Part shown: positions 18,055 to 26,620 of the stretch, one piece after another
How the letters are laid out: each line of letters begins with the position of its first letter
How positions within the stretch are numbered: the stretch's first letter is position 1
Assembly: GCA_028707405.1 (NCBI GenBank)
Contig: JAQWBH010000010.1
Coordinates: forward strand, 1 to 37,860
Reading direction: 5' to 3'
From: Parabacteroides sp.
Lineage (GTDB): Bacteria; Bacteroidota; Bacteroidia; Bacteroidales; Tannerellaceae
DNA: 37,860 bases
Made by a program: the position numbers and the translations under genes
The notes under the pieces: model-generated
The model's database searches: none
Told to the model about the DNA's origin: nothing
What the model saw: the letters and a program-made list of their open reading frames with translations, nothing else

Positions 18055-18420
18055 ATGGCACATAAGAATGAAATGGGAAAAGAAGGTGAAGCTATAGCTC
18101 GCAGATATCTGGAGCAGAAGGGATATGTAATTGCCTGCATGAATTGGCATTGGCATCATTATGAATTGGATATTGTGGCGATGGATGGCGAGGAATTAGT
18201 TATCGTCGAAGTTAAGGCACGCGCCCGCGATTATCTACTTTCACCGGAAGAAGCCGTAGATGCAGGAAAGATTCGTCGTATTGTTACTTCAGCAGATGCT
18301 TATGCCCGCTTCATGAATATTGCTTTGCCTATTCGTTTTGATATTATTTCGTTGATACAAGCGAATGGTTGTTATCAAATAGATCATATCAAAGATGCTT
18401 TTTATGCACCGTGCAACTAA
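18055..18420 (+). CDS. YraN/UPF0102 family nuclease-like protein
   Basis: The 121-residue protein belongs to the UPF0102 (YraN) family, which has a restriction-endonuclease-like fold. I start it at ATG 18055, giving MAHKNEMGKEGEAIARRYL, the normal family N-terminus; the frame extends upstream to 18013 without family-like residues. The putative active-site residues are visible: Glu in the GKEGEAIA helix, Asp in YELDIVAMDG and E-x-K in LVIVEVKARA. Function in vivo is unproven; homologues often sit beside rnhB or ribosomal genes, not seen here. The MmcQ/YjbR gene follows within 10 bp. Confidence 0.9.
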   Translation: MAHKNEMGKEGEAIARRYLEQKGYVIACMNWHWHHYELDIVAMDGEELVIVEVKARARDYLLSPEEAVDAGKIRRIVTSADAYARFMNIALPIRFDIISLIQANGCYQIDHIKDAFYAPCN

Positions 18421-18428
18421 TTAGAAAC

Positions 18429-18806
18429 ATGATGAATATAGAAGAAGTACGTGGTTATTGCCTTTCTTTGCCAAATGTAACAGAGTGTTTCCCCTTTGAT
18501 GACGTCTCACTTGTTTTTAAAGTTGAAGGGAAAATGTTCCTTTTGCTTCCGCTTGATGCGATAGAACCGAAAATTACATTAAAATGTAATGCTGATTATA
18601 TTGAGGTACTTAGGCAACAATATTTATCTGTAGAAGAAGCTTTTCATTTTAATAAGAAATACTGGAATTCTATTTACTTGGAGCGCGACATGCAGGATGA
18701 AGAAATCTTGTACTGGATTCGCCATTCATATGGCGAGGTAATAGGAAAATTGCCATTAAAATTGAGAAATAAGTACAAAAATATCGATTATGAAGGAAAT
18801 AAGTAG
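18429..18806 (+). CDS. MmcQ/YjbR family protein
   Basis: This 125-residue protein is of the MmcQ/YjbR family, whose fold resembles a small CyaY-like double-wing DNA-binding domain. The family pattern is visible: an N-terminal VRGYCLSLPNVTECFPFDD, a central VFKVEGKMFLLL strand pair, LKCNADYIEVLRQQY and KKYWNSIYLE. Two adjacent ATGs (18429 and 18432) could both serve as start. The gene lies 8 bp after yraN, and its last 17 bp overlap the biotin ligase start, so the three genes are probably one transcript. Its biochemical role is unknown. Confidence 0.9.
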   Translation: MMNIEEVRGYCLSLPNVTECFPFDDVSLVFKVEGKMFLLLPLDAIEPKITLKCNADYIEVLRQQYLSVEEAFHFNKKYWNSIYLERDMQDEEILYWIRHSYGEVIGKLPLKLRNKYKNIDYEGNK

Positions 18807-19557
18807 TTCTCCTCGTATTATCCGTCTTGCGGAAACCGAGTCTACAAACAATTATATGCACGGCTTGTTAGAGAAGGAAGCCTTACCGGAAGGAGTAGTT
18901 ATAGTAGCAGATTTTCAATCGCACGGGAAAGGTCAAGTAGGTAATAGCTGGGAATCAGAAGCAGGGAAAAATCTGATGTTTAGTGTCCTTTTGCATCCTG
19001 ATTTTTTACCAGCAAACCAACAGTTTCTTATTTCTCAAATATCAGCATTAGCTGTTCAGCAGATGTTGGAAACATTTGCGAAGCCAGTTTTTGTAAAATG
19101 GCCAAATGATATTTATTGGAATGACAAGAAGATATGTGGAATGTTGATTGAAAACGATATTGCAGGAACTAAACTGATTAATTCGATTATTGGTATTGGA
19201 GTTAATATAAATCAGAAGAAATTTTATAGTAATGCGCCTAATCCGGTTTCATTGACTCAAATTACAGGAAATGAATATGATCTTTGTGAGATGTTGAATA
19301 TATTTTTGTCTTGTTTTTTTAAGCTGTATAATACCTTAATGCAAGGAGCTAATGAAGTGATACGTAATCTTTATTTTGCTTCTTTATATCGTGGTAAGGG
19401 TTATCATCTCTTTAATGATGCAAACAATGAATTTGAAGCTTGCATTCAGAACGTGGAACCTAGCGGACATCTGACCCTTGCACTTCGGAATGGCGAAAAA
19501 AAACGTTATGCATTTAAAGAAGTTTCGTTCGTGATGAAGTCGTTGAAAAGCTCTTGA
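18790..19557 (+). CDS. birA: Biotin--[acetyl-CoA-carboxylase] ligase
   Basis: BirA activates biotin with ATP and attaches it to the biotin carboxyl carrier protein. The 255-residue length shows a monofunctional ligase without the DNA-binding N-terminal domain of E. coli BirA. The catalytic domain begins at once with RLAETESTNNYMH. It then has the biotinyl-AMP loop GKGQVGNSW and the KWPNDIYWNDKKICGMLIE segment with the catalytic Lys. IIGIGVNINQ is also present. The ATG at 18790 lies inside the end of the preceding gene, a 17-bp overlap in another frame. Confidence 0.95.
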   Translation: MKEISSSPRIIRLAETESTNNYMHGLLEKEALPEGVVIVADFQSHGKGQVGNSWESEAGKNLMFSVLLHPDFLPANQQFLISQISALAVQQMLETFAKPVFVKWPNDIYWNDKKICGMLIENDIAGTKLINSIIGIGVNINQKKFYSNAPNPVSLTQITGNEYDLCEMLNIFLSCFFKLYNTLMQGANEVIRNLYFASLYRGKGYHLFNDANNEFEACIQNVEPSGHLTLALRNGEKKRYAFKEVSFVMKSLKSS

Positions 19558-19605
19558 ATCATGTCGTTTCTGCAAGAATATTTCTAAATGGACTCTAAAC
19601 TAATC

Positions 19606-19639
19606 GGCAGAACTAAATATACATTAATTTAATTCTGCC
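19606..19639. terminator. Hairpin between convergent birA and DEAD-box genes
   Basis: GGCAGAACTAAAT (19606-19618) and ATTTAATTCTGCC (19627-19639) form a 13-bp stem with one mismatch and an 8-nt loop. It is placed 48 bp after birA and 67 bp after the helicase stop on the opposite strand. The U-tract is weak on both sides, so a bidirectional terminator is likely but not certain. Confidence 0.5.
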
Positions 19640-19706
19640 TAGGTTTAAGTAGTATCCTTTTTTCTTCAAGATGTGATTTCCAGAATGAAGAATATTTGTG
19701 CTGATA

Positions 19707-21530
19707 TCAAAAACGTTTTTTACGTTGTGAGTCCGAATCTCTTTTTTTAAAAGAGGCGTTATTGCGGTCGGTGTTACGTGGAGCTCTTCCATAATGTCTG
19801 TCATTGTCGCGTTCCTGACGTTTGCCTGCAAATTTATTACCACGACGTCCATCTCGATTTCTGTTACTGCTTTCGCTTCTGTTTGCCTGAGCTGGTTCGA
19901 CCGATATCTTGCGTCCGTCTACTTCAAAACCGTTCATGAGCTTTGTTACTCTGTCTGCCTGACTTTCTTCCACTTCAAAGAAAGAAAAACTGTCGTGCAG
20001 GTCAATCCGTCCGACGCGAACTTTACCCGGAACGCACTTGTTAATCATCTCAATAAGCATATTCGGATTCAAGCCGTCAGTTTTGCCAAAGTTGAAAAAG
20101 AAACGTGAGTAACCTTTTTCTGCATCGTAACTTTTGCTCCCGTTTCTGTCACGATTCCCATTCTTATTGAGGTCTCTGTCACGATTGCGGACCTCATGTT
20201 CGTCAACTTGTTCTATCTCGTCTGCGTCTTTGTAGTAATCAATCATACGGTTGAATTCAAGTGACACGATACGCTTGATAATATCTTCCTTATCGAGCCA
20301 TTCCAATTTGCGAAAAATCTGCGGCATCAGGGTTGCAATCTCTTCCTCATTGACCTGAACTTTTTCAATCTCGTCAACTAAATTGAAAAGTTGCTTTTCG
20401 CAGATATCGTGCCCGTTGGGAATAGAACCTTTTTCAAACTTTTTGTTAATAACACGTTCAATCTCGCGAATTTTTCCTTTCTCCTTTATATGGCATATAG
20501 CGATGGAAACGCCAGTCTTTCCCGCTCTTCCGGTACGTCCGCGACGGTGAGTATAAAGTTCAATTTCATCGGGCAATCCATAATTGATTACGTGAGTCAG
20601 ATCATTGACATCCAATCCGCGAGCAGCTACATCCGTGGCTACCAATATTTGCAAGTTCCGAATGCGAAACTTTTGCATAACGTAGTCGCGCTGTGCCTGA
20701 CTTAGTTCACCATGGAGTGAATCGGCATTGTAGCCGTCTTTGATTAGATTATCCGCAATTTCCTGTGTTTCTTTACGGGTACGACAGAAAACGATTCCAT
20801 AGATGTTAGGATAGTAATCGACGATCCGTTTTAAAGCGAGGTATTTATCTTGTGCGCGAACCATAAAATAGATGTCGCGAATATTTTTGTTGCCTTCGTT
20901 CTTTTTTCCAATGACTATTTCTTTCGGACTGTTCATATATTTCTTTGTCAGTCCAGCGATACCCTGTGGCATCGTAGCCGAGAAAAGAAGCATGTTCCTG
21001 TTTGCCGGAACTTCTGCCAAAATAGCATCAATGCTCTCAATGAATCCCATGTTAAGCATTTCGTCTGCTTCGTCAAGAATTACATTTTTAACCATGCTGA
21101 GATCAACCGTTTTTCGATTCATCAAATCAAGCAGACGCCCTGGTGTAGCTACGACAACATGGACGCCACGCTTCAAGGTCTTTATCTGACTTTCTATGCT
21201 TGATCCTCCGTATACCGGAAGTACTCTCAAGTGATCAATATATTTGGAATAATCGTTTAAATCATCGGCGATCTGAAGGCACAATTCTCTTGTTGGAGAA
21301 AGGACCAATGCTTGTGGTTGATAAACAGATATATCAATCTTTTGTAATACAGGAATTCCATATGCTGCGGTTTTACCCATTCCCGTTTCGGCTAATGCAA
21401 TCACGTCATTATCATCGCCTAGTAAATATGGAATCACTTCCTCTTGTACAGGCATTGGAGACTCATAGCCCAATTCTTGAATTGCCTTCAATATAGGTGC
21501 GGCAACTCCTAATTCTTCAAATGTTTTCAA
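19707..21530 (-). CDS. DEAD-box ATP-dependent RNA helicase (DeaD/CsdA-like)
   Basis: The enzyme unwinds RNA duplexes, with likely roles in ribosome assembly, RNA decay or cold adaptation. All core motifs are present in its 607 residues: the Q motif (residues about 1-30), Walker A AETGMGKT (47-54), PTRELCLQ, DEAD (153-156), SAT, and HRRGRTGRAGKTG. A DbpA-type RNA-binding domain follows (YSRFFFNFGKTDGLNPN to ISVEPAQ). The last 60 residues are a low-complexity Arg/Asn/Gly-rich tail (NRNRDGRRGNKFAGKR), typical of RNA-binding extensions. It resembles DeaD/CsdA rather than RhlE. A -7-like TAATTTTG lies on the minus strand at 21565-21572, 35 bp upstream of the ATG. Confidence 0.95.
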   Translation of the reverse strand: MKTFEELGVAAPILKAIQELGYESPMPVQEEVIPYLLGDDNDVIALAETGMGKTAAYGIPVLQKIDISVYQPQALVLSPTRELCLQIADDLNDYSKYIDHLRVLPVYGGSSIESQIKTLKRGVHVVVATPGRLLDLMNRKTVDLSMVKNVILDEADEMLNMGFIESIDAILAEVPANRNMLLFSATMPQGIAGLTKKYMNSPKEIVIGKKNEGNKNIRDIYFMVRAQDKYLALKRIVDYYPNIYGIVFCRTRKETQEIADNLIKDGYNADSLHGELSQAQRDYVMQKFRIRNLQILVATDVAARGLDVNDLTHVINYGLPDEIELYTHRRGRTGRAGKTGVSIAICHIKEKGKIREIERVINKKFEKGSIPNGHDICEKQLFNLVDEIEKVQVNEEEIATLMPQIFRKLEWLDKEDIIKRIVSLEFNRMIDYYKDADEIEQVDEHEVRNRDRDLNKNGNRDRNGSKSYDAEKGYSRFFFNFGKTDGLNPNMLIEMINKCVPGKVRVGRIDLHDSFSFFEVEESQADRVTKLMNGFEVDGRKISVEPAQANRSESSNRNRDGRRGNKFAGKRQERDNDRHYGRAPRNTDRNNASFKKRDSDSQRKKRF

Positions 21531-21564
21531 AATGTGAAATGTATATATATAAGTTTAGAGAGCG

Positions 21565-21572
21565 CAAAATTA
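21565..21572 (-). promoter_or_regulatory. Candidate -7 box for the DEAD-box helicase
   Basis: The minus strand reads TAATTTTG, fitting TAnnTTTG, 35 bp before the ATG at 21530. It lies in the 63-bp gap after the phosphatase gene; no clear -33 box is present. Confidence 0.35.
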
Positions 21573-21593
21573 CACAAATAAATCGTATCTTCT

Positions 21594-22658
21594 TTAATGT
21601 AATACGATTTCTTTTATTTCTTGTTGTTCTTTATCTGTCAGATGCATTTTTTTTGACAGATATTTGTCTATTGAGCCATATTCTTTTTTTATTTGACTGA
21701 AAGCCAAATCTAAGATCGACTCATTGACAGTAAGTAGAACAGTTGCGGCTTCTTGAGAATCTGCATTCAGTTCGTGAGCCAGGTAGGATAAATGACTAAT
21801 ATTAATGCATTCGTTCGAAAGCATATAATCCTTTTTAATAGTTTCTTCTGGAACATCTGCTGCCGCAAGAAGCAGCGCAGTCAGGAACCCTACACGATCT
21901 TTTCCCAGATCGCAACTGATCAGTATCGGATAGTTTTCCTTGTTGAGGAAAAGTTTTAGGGCTTTGGCGAACTGCTCGCTGTACTTATCGACAAATGATA
22001 AGTAAACGCCTTGCATATATAATTGGACATCACCTTTACGCATTTCACCTTTTAAAATTTTTTCTTCTACAGTATATTCATCCTCAAACGGAACAGGAAG
22101 TTTTATCAGCCTGGCTTTACCATATTTAAATGGATTGTCATTGGCTTCCTTTTCATTGCGGAGATCTACTATGGTTTTTATTTTCAGATTATCAAGACGG
22201 CTTGTGTCGCGATTGCTGACAGTTGTTAGATCTCCTGAGCGAAAGATTTTCCCCCAACGAGTTGACCTGTTGTTACGAGTATTATAATAACCTCCCAAGT
22301 CACGGAAGTTTTGAATGCTATCCATAGCAATAGATCTCGAAGAACCTACCGGCAAATAGAGCTTATCGTTAAATGAAAGTAGAAAATATTTCCGTGACAG
22401 ATTGTCTTCTGTGATATAAGTCATCACACCTTTGTCTATATCTTCCGATAAAGCAGCGTCCGACATATTGAAATGGTCGGGCGTATCGGATACATACAAC
22501 TTTACTGTACCTGTTATCGACGATTCTGTTTCCCATTTGATAAGATAATTGCCGATATCGTCTTGGGAACAGAGTGTGTCAATCATAGGCGTACTCTCTT
22601 TATGGCAACTGGCAAAAAATACCATACAAGTCACCAAATATACTATCTGCTTAGTCAT
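21594..22658 (-). CDS. Tyrosine-protein phosphatase lipoprotein (Y_phosphatase3-like)
   Basis: The 354-residue protein looks like an exported dual-specificity/tyrosine phosphatase related to Mycobacterium PtpB. A lipoprotein signal ends at Cys18 (VFFASC). An N-terminal beta-sandwich-like domain (residues about 25-110) precedes the phosphatase domain, which opens with MDSIQNFRDLGGYYN and has KIFRSGDLTTVS and TIVDLRNEKE. The P-loop is CDLGKDR (Cys249 to Arg255), a complete CX5R motif, so the enzyme is probably active. Its substrate could be a phosphoprotein, phosphoinositide or inositol phosphate; nothing in the sequence decides. The pfkB gene lies 66 bp upstream on the same strand. Confidence 0.9.
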   Translation of the reverse strand: MTKQIVYLVTCMVFFASCHKESTPMIDTLCSQDDIGNYLIKWETESSITGTVKLYVSDTPDHFNMSDAALSEDIDKGVMTYITEDNLSRKYFLLSFNDKLYLPVGSSRSIAMDSIQNFRDLGGYYNTRNNRSTRWGKIFRSGDLTTVSNRDTSRLDNLKIKTIVDLRNEKEANDNPFKYGKARLIKLPVPFEDEYTVEEKILKGEMRKGDVQLYMQGVYLSFVDKYSEQFAKALKLFLNKENYPILISCDLGKDRVGFLTALLLAAADVPEETIKKDYMLSNECINISHLSYLAHELNADSQEAATVLLTVNESILDLAFSQIKKEYGSIDKYLSKKMHLTDKEQQEIKEIVLH

Positions 22659-22678
22659 AAATTACAAACCTTCTTTCA

Positions 22679-22686
22679 CAAAAGTA
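22679..22686 (-). promoter_or_regulatory. Candidate -7 box for the phosphatase gene
   Basis: The minus strand reads TACTTTTG (TAnnTTTG), 20 bp before the ATG at 22658 and inside the 66-bp gap after the pfkB gene. It suggests a separate promoter; there is no matching -33 box. Confidence 0.35.
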
Positions 22687-22724
22687 ACAAAATTGATCTA
22701 ACACTGTTCTATACTTAATGATAT

Positions 22725-23651
22725 TTAATAGTGATTATAATTGCTGGCAAACTCCTTTGAAACGTAATTATCCGTATGCATACATACATCAGTTGCGAAA
22801 TCTATGCCACATTTAATGATTTTATCCCATACTTCTTGAGAAATTGAAGGTAAGTCTCGGTAGCGCACATTGTTTTTTAGCATTCCGTATACAATACCGG
22901 CATTGAAATTGTCGCCAGCCCCAATTGTGCTGACAGGAAGAAGTGAGGGAGTGTCGTAATGTTTCTTGCACAAGTTTGTAAATAGATTCACACCGCCTGC
23001 ACCACGTGTTTCAATAAAGCGTTTGCAGTAAAATTCAATATGATCGTGATATACTTTTTCCGTATCAGTCGCATGAAACAGATTGTAAAAGTCTTCGTCA
23101 GATCCTCTCACAATATCCGAATACTCCAGATTTTCCAGCACCGTAGGTGTAAGGTGTATAGCTTCATTGGCATGTGCTTTGCGAAAATTAGGATCATAAT
23201 AGATGATGGCTTTATTTTGGCGCGCAATGTCCAAGACTTCCAATGTTTTTGAGCGTAAAAGGGGATTTAGTGAATAGTATGAACCAAAAACAATAATATC
23301 GTCTTCATTGATTGGGGGAGCCGGAACCTCCAGTCTTTGATCGGGATATTCCTTATAGAAGGAATAGCTTGCGTTGTTGTTTTTACTAAGAAACGCCAAT
23401 GAAACGGGGCTCTTCCCTTGTTGGAAACGGTCGATATAATCGGTTGACAACTCATTGTCTTCCATACATTTAAGAATCATATCGCCGACATGGTCTTGAC
23501 CTACCTCACTAATAAACGATACGGGAATACCCATCCGTCGTAGAGAAATCATTCCATTAAATACCGATCCTCCTGGAATAGCCGCATAAGGTTGTTCATT
23601 TTTGAAAATAATGTCGAGGATTGTTTCACCAATACCTATTACCTTTCTCAT
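22725..23651 (-). CDS. PfkB-family carbohydrate kinase (fructokinase-like)
   Basis: This 308-residue ribokinase-fold kinase phosphorylates a sugar, most likely fructose or a related ketose. The N-terminal GIGETILDIIF leads to the substrate-binding GGSVFNGMISLRRMG segment with EVGQDHVGDMI. The C-terminal PfkB signature STIGAGDNFNAGIVYG contains the catalytic Asp and the anion hole. The start overlaps the stop of the upstream SIS gene by one base (TAATG), so the two are translated together. Pairing with a sugar-phosphate isomerase suggests a small sugar-salvage module. Confidence 0.9.
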   Translation of the reverse strand: MRKVIGIGETILDIIFKNEQPYAAIPGGSVFNGMISLRRMGIPVSFISEVGQDHVGDMILKCMEDNELSTDYIDRFQQGKSPVSLAFLSKNNNASYSFYKEYPDQRLEVPAPPINEDDIIVFGSYYSLNPLLRSKTLEVLDIARQNKAIIYYDPNFRKAHANEAIHLTPTVLENLEYSDIVRGSDEDFYNLFHATDTEKVYHDHIEFYCKRFIETRGAGGVNLFTNLCKKHYDTPSLLPVSTIGAGDNFNAGIVYGMLKNNVRYRDLPSISQEVWDKIIKCGIDFATDVCMHTDNYVSKEFASNYNHY

Positions 23652-24274
23652 TATGATATTTTATCTTCTGATTTACTTTGTTCGCGACTTTTTGAACCTA
23701 AATATCCGCCATGATGTCGCTTAGCATAATCGGCGTTGGTGAAGCGTATACGCTTCATTGTTCCAACTACCAAGATATCACCTATAACAGTCATTACAGT
23801 TGTTGAGGTTGTTGGCGTTAGTCCTAATGGACAGACTTCTTTTGGAGAACCTGTTGAAAGGCATACTGTTGCTTCATTAGCTAAGGGACTGCCCGGATTA
23901 CCTGTGATTACAATGAATTTCATGTCCGGAGCAAGTCCGCGCGTAAGTTGTACTAACTCCAAGAGTTCACGAGTTTTTCCTGAGTTTGAGATTAAAAGCA
24001 TAATATCGTTTTCACGAACGATGCCCAAATCACCATGCTGCGCTTCACTGGGATGTAAAAAATAAGCCGGCGTTCCGGTTGAACTAAATGTAGTAGCAAT
24101 GTTCATAGCTATTTGCCCGGCTTTACCCATCCCGCTAGTGATAAGCCTGCCTTGACATTCATGTACTTGCTTTACAATAAGCGTGACCGCCTTTTCATAA
24201 GATTCAGTCACGGGAATGTTTAATACAGCTTCAGCTTCCTGTTGCAAGATTGACGCGATTGCTTCGTTTGTCAT
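23651..24274 (-). CDS. SIS-domain sugar-phosphate isomerase (KpsF/GutQ-like, no CBS)
   Basis: The 207-residue protein has the SIS fold used by arabinose-5-phosphate isomerases and 6-phospho-3-hexuloisomerases. I choose ATG 24274 (MTNEAIASIL); the frame continues to a TTG at 24289, which is unlikely. The active-site region GMGKAGQIAMNIATTFSS, then TPAYFLHPSEAQHGDLG, closely follows KdsD/KpsF. LISNSGKTRELLEL holds the Ser/Thr phosphate-binding motif. Unlike KdsD (about 325 residues) it lacks the two C-terminal CBS domains, ending at residue 207 in a polar tail. Its stop shares one base with the pfkB start. Either a stand-alone arabinose-5-phosphate isomerase or a hexulose isomerase would fit. 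Confidence 0.9.
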   Translation of the reverse strand: MTNEAIASILQQEAEAVLNIPVTESYEKAVTLIVKQVHECQGRLITSGMGKAGQIAMNIATTFSSTGTPAYFLHPSEAQHGDLGIVRENDIMLLISNSGKTRELLELVQLTRGLAPDMKFIVITGNPGSPLANEATVCLSTGSPKEVCPLGLTPTTSTTVMTVIGDILVVGTMKRIRFTNADYAKRHHGGYLGSKSREQSKSEDKIS

Positions 24275-24310
24275 AGTCCTCAATTTCAATTATGAATTGT
24301 AAACGGTGAG

Positions 24311-24318
24311 CAAAAGTA
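24311..24318 (-). promoter_or_regulatory. Candidate -7 box for the SIS-pfkB operon
   Basis: The minus strand reads TACTTTTG (TAnnTTTG), 37 bp before the ATG at 24274, in the divergent gap shared with lpxK. No exact -33 box. Confidence 0.35.
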
Positions 24319-24376
24319 ATCATTTTATTGTAATAAGACTTATTTGCGTATTCTTTTTTTATATCATAAAAATCAT

Positions 24377-24384
24377 TACATTTG
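24377..24384 (+). promoter_or_regulatory. Candidate -7 box for lpxK-thiL
   Basis: TACATTTG fits TAnnTTTG and is 15 bp before the first lpxK ATG (24400) or 33 bp before the second (24418). The short distance to 24400 slightly favours 24418 as the start if this box is used. Confidence 0.4.
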
Positions 24385-24399
24385 TAGCATAAACAAAAT

Positions 24400-25515
24400 A
24401 TGCAGCAATACAACGATATGACTTTTCCTTCCTTTAAATTCAATTATTGGCTTGCTCCTTTTAGTTTCCTTTATGGAATGGGTGTACGATTGAGAAATCA
24501 TCTTTTCGACTGGGGCCTTTTGAAATCTGAGCAGTACCCTGTTCCTGTCATTTGCATTGGTAATTTGTGTGCAGGCGGGGCTGGAAAAACACCTCACATC
24601 GAATATTTGATGGAACTTTTGCAAGGTCAATTTCGTACGGCTGTTTTGAGCAGAGGATATAAGCGGAAAACGAAGGGTTTCGTGTTAGCCACGAAAAAAA
24701 GTACAAGTGATGATATTGGTGATGAGGCTTTCCAAACCAAAAAGAAGTTTCCTCAAGCTCTTATAGCCGTTGATGCTGATCGTTGTGAAGGAATACGTTT
24801 GTTGTTGGCTATGCCCGAAAATGAACGTCCGGAGGTGATCCTATTGGATGATGCTTTTCAGCATCGTTATGTAAAACCTTCCTTGGCTATTATGCTTTCT
24901 GATTATCATCGTATGTTTTATGAAGATAAGTTGTTGCCTGTAGGTCTTTTGAGAGAGCCTAAAACAGCTGTTCGGAGGGCAGATATTGTGATTGTTACTA
25001 AATGTGATAGGAAAATGAACCCTATTGATTTCCGGGTTATAACTTCTAATCTTCATTTACAGGCAAATCAGTTGCCATTTTTTACGACGATTCAATATAA
25101 AGATCTTAAGCCTGTTTTTGCCAATAATCCGAGATCTTTATCCAAAGATGGTATTAAAAGAGATAGCGATGTACTCCTATTTTCAGGTATAGCTTCACCT
25201 GATTATTTTATTGAAGAGGTTAGAAGTTGGTCGGATAAAGTGACTGTTGTTCGCTTTAGTGATCATCATCCCTTTGATAAAAAAGATATAGCAAAATTGG
25301 ATTCAATTTTCAGCAAAATGACATCTGCAGGTAAATTTATCGTCGTCACTGAAAAGGATGCAGCACGTCTGATTAATAATCCTTTTGTACCAAAAGGATG
25401 GAAGCATTTGCTCTACTATCTGCCTATTGAAGTCGTATTTAAAGGCAAAGCTGCTTTTGATAAGGTTATCATCCGACACATAACCGATTTTAAAAAGAAT
25501 TGTATTATACATTAA
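24400..25515 (+). CDS. lpxK: Tetraacyldisaccharide 4'-kinase
   Basis: LpxK phosphorylates the 4' position of the lipid A disaccharide precursor at the inner membrane. The 371-residue protein has the usual N-terminal membrane-associated segment (YWLAPFSFLYGMGVRLRNHLF), then the Walker A motif GNLCAGGAGKTPH. The conserved LSRGYKRKTKGFVLA, GDEAFQTKKKFPQALIAVDADR and LDDAFQHRYVKPSLAIML (with the catalytic Asp) follow. The C-terminal SDHHPF and VVTEKDAARL are also typical. The start is either 24400 or the in-frame ATG at 24418. thiL follows 17 bp downstream. The gene is divergent from the SIS-pfkB unit. Confidence 0.96.
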   Translation: MQQYNDMTFPSFKFNYWLAPFSFLYGMGVRLRNHLFDWGLLKSEQYPVPVICIGNLCAGGAGKTPHIEYLMELLQGQFRTAVLSRGYKRKTKGFVLATKKSTSDDIGDEAFQTKKKFPQALIAVDADRCEGIRLLLAMPENERPEVILLDDAFQHRYVKPSLAIMLSDYHRMFYEDKLLPVGLLREPKTAVRRADIVIVTKCDRKMNPIDFRVITSNLHLQANQLPFFTTIQYKDLKPVFANNPRSLSKDGIKRDSDVLLFSGIASPDYFIEEVRSWSDKVTVVRFSDHHPFDKKDIAKLDSIFSKMTSAGKFIVVTEKDAARLINNPFVPKGWKHLLYYLPIEVVFKGKAAFDKVIIRHITDFKKNCIIH

Positions 25516-25532
25516 ATATCACTGATATAAAA

Positions 25533-26567
25533 ATGAGTAACAGAACAGAAATAGCAACACTAGGCGAATTTGGATTAATTAATCATTTGACAGAGTCTGT
25601 TAAATTGCAGAACGAGAGTACTCTTAAGGGCATTGGAGACGATGCTGCCATACTCGATTATAAAGACAAACAGGTGCTTGTTACAACCGATCTACTGCTA
25701 GAGGGCATTCATTTCGACCTTACATATACGCCATTGAAACATTTGGGTTATAAATCAGCTGTGGTTAATTTCTCTGACATTTATGCCATGAATGGACAGC
25801 CTAAACAAATCGTGGTTTCTTTAGGCATTTCAAAGCGGTTCTCTGTTGAAGATATAGATGAGATTTATGCAGGTATCCGTTTGGCATGCGATATTTACGG
25901 TGTTGATATTGTAGGGGGCGACATATCAGCATCCCTTACAGGATTATGTATTAGTATTACATGTATTGGAGAAGGCGAGAAAGGTAAAATTGTCATGCGT
26001 AGCGGGGCAAAAGATACTGACTTGATTTGTGTATCAGGAGATTTAGGCGCCGCGTATATGGGACTGCAACTATTAGAAAGAGAAAAACATGTTTTTAATG
26101 GACAGAAAGATTTCCAACCGGATTTTGGAGGTAAAGAATATGTACTTGAACGTCAACTCAAACCTGAAGCGCGTAAAGATATTATTCAGATGCTTCATAA
26201 TGAGAATATTCTCCCGACATCAATGATGGATATCTCCGACGGATTGTCGTCCGAATTATTGCATATTTCAAAAGCAAGTCATGTGGGTTGCCGAATTTAT
26301 GAAGATCGTATTCCTATCGACTATCAGACAGCGGCTATGGCTGAAGAATTTAATATGAATCTGGTTACTGCGGCTCTCAATGGAGGTGAAGACTATGAAC
26401 TACTGTTTACTGTTCCGCTTACTGACCATGAAAAGATAGAAAAAACAGAAGGTGTCAAATTGATTGGGCATATCACAAAACTAGAATATGGCAATTATTT
26501 AGTAGGACGCGATGGGGGCGAGGTTGAACTGAAAGCTCAAGGGTGGACTGCCGAGAAAGGAATGTAA
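25533..26567 (+). CDS. thiL: Thiamine-monophosphate kinase
   Basis: ThiL phosphorylates thiamine monophosphate to the active cofactor thiamine diphosphate. The chosen ATG at 25533 gives 344 residues and MSNRTEIATLGEFGLINHL, the normal family start; the frame also extends 11 codons upstream to 25500, overlapping lpxK. Active-site segments are present: GIGDDAAIL, TTDLLLEGIHFDL, NFSDIYAMNGQP with metal-binding Asp, GGDISAS, MDISDGLSSEL and LNGGEDYELLF. It lies 17 bp after lpxK and converges with the HAD gene across 53 bp that hold no recognisable terminator. Confidence 0.95.
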   Translation: MSNRTEIATLGEFGLINHLTESVKLQNESTLKGIGDDAAILDYKDKQVLVTTDLLLEGIHFDLTYTPLKHLGYKSAVVNFSDIYAMNGQPKQIVVSLGISKRFSVEDIDEIYAGIRLACDIYGVDIVGGDISASLTGLCISITCIGEGEKGKIVMRSGAKDTDLICVSGDLGAAYMGLQLLEREKHVFNGQKDFQPDFGGKEYVLERQLKPEARKDIIQMLHNENILPTSMMDISDGLSSELLHISKASHVGCRIYEDRIPIDYQTAAMAEEFNMNLVTAALNGGEDYELLFTVPLTDHEKIEKTEGVKLIGHITKLEYGNYLVGRDGGEVELKAQGWTAEKGM

Positions 26568-26620
26568 TTGGAATCCTATGATTTATTATATTTTGTGAAT
26601 ATCAAATAATTTGACAGATC

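Noticed and set aside
19794..20108. 104-codon plus-strand frame opposite the DEAD-box helicase tail
   Set aside because: Antisense shadow of the low-complexity Arg/Asn-rich tail.
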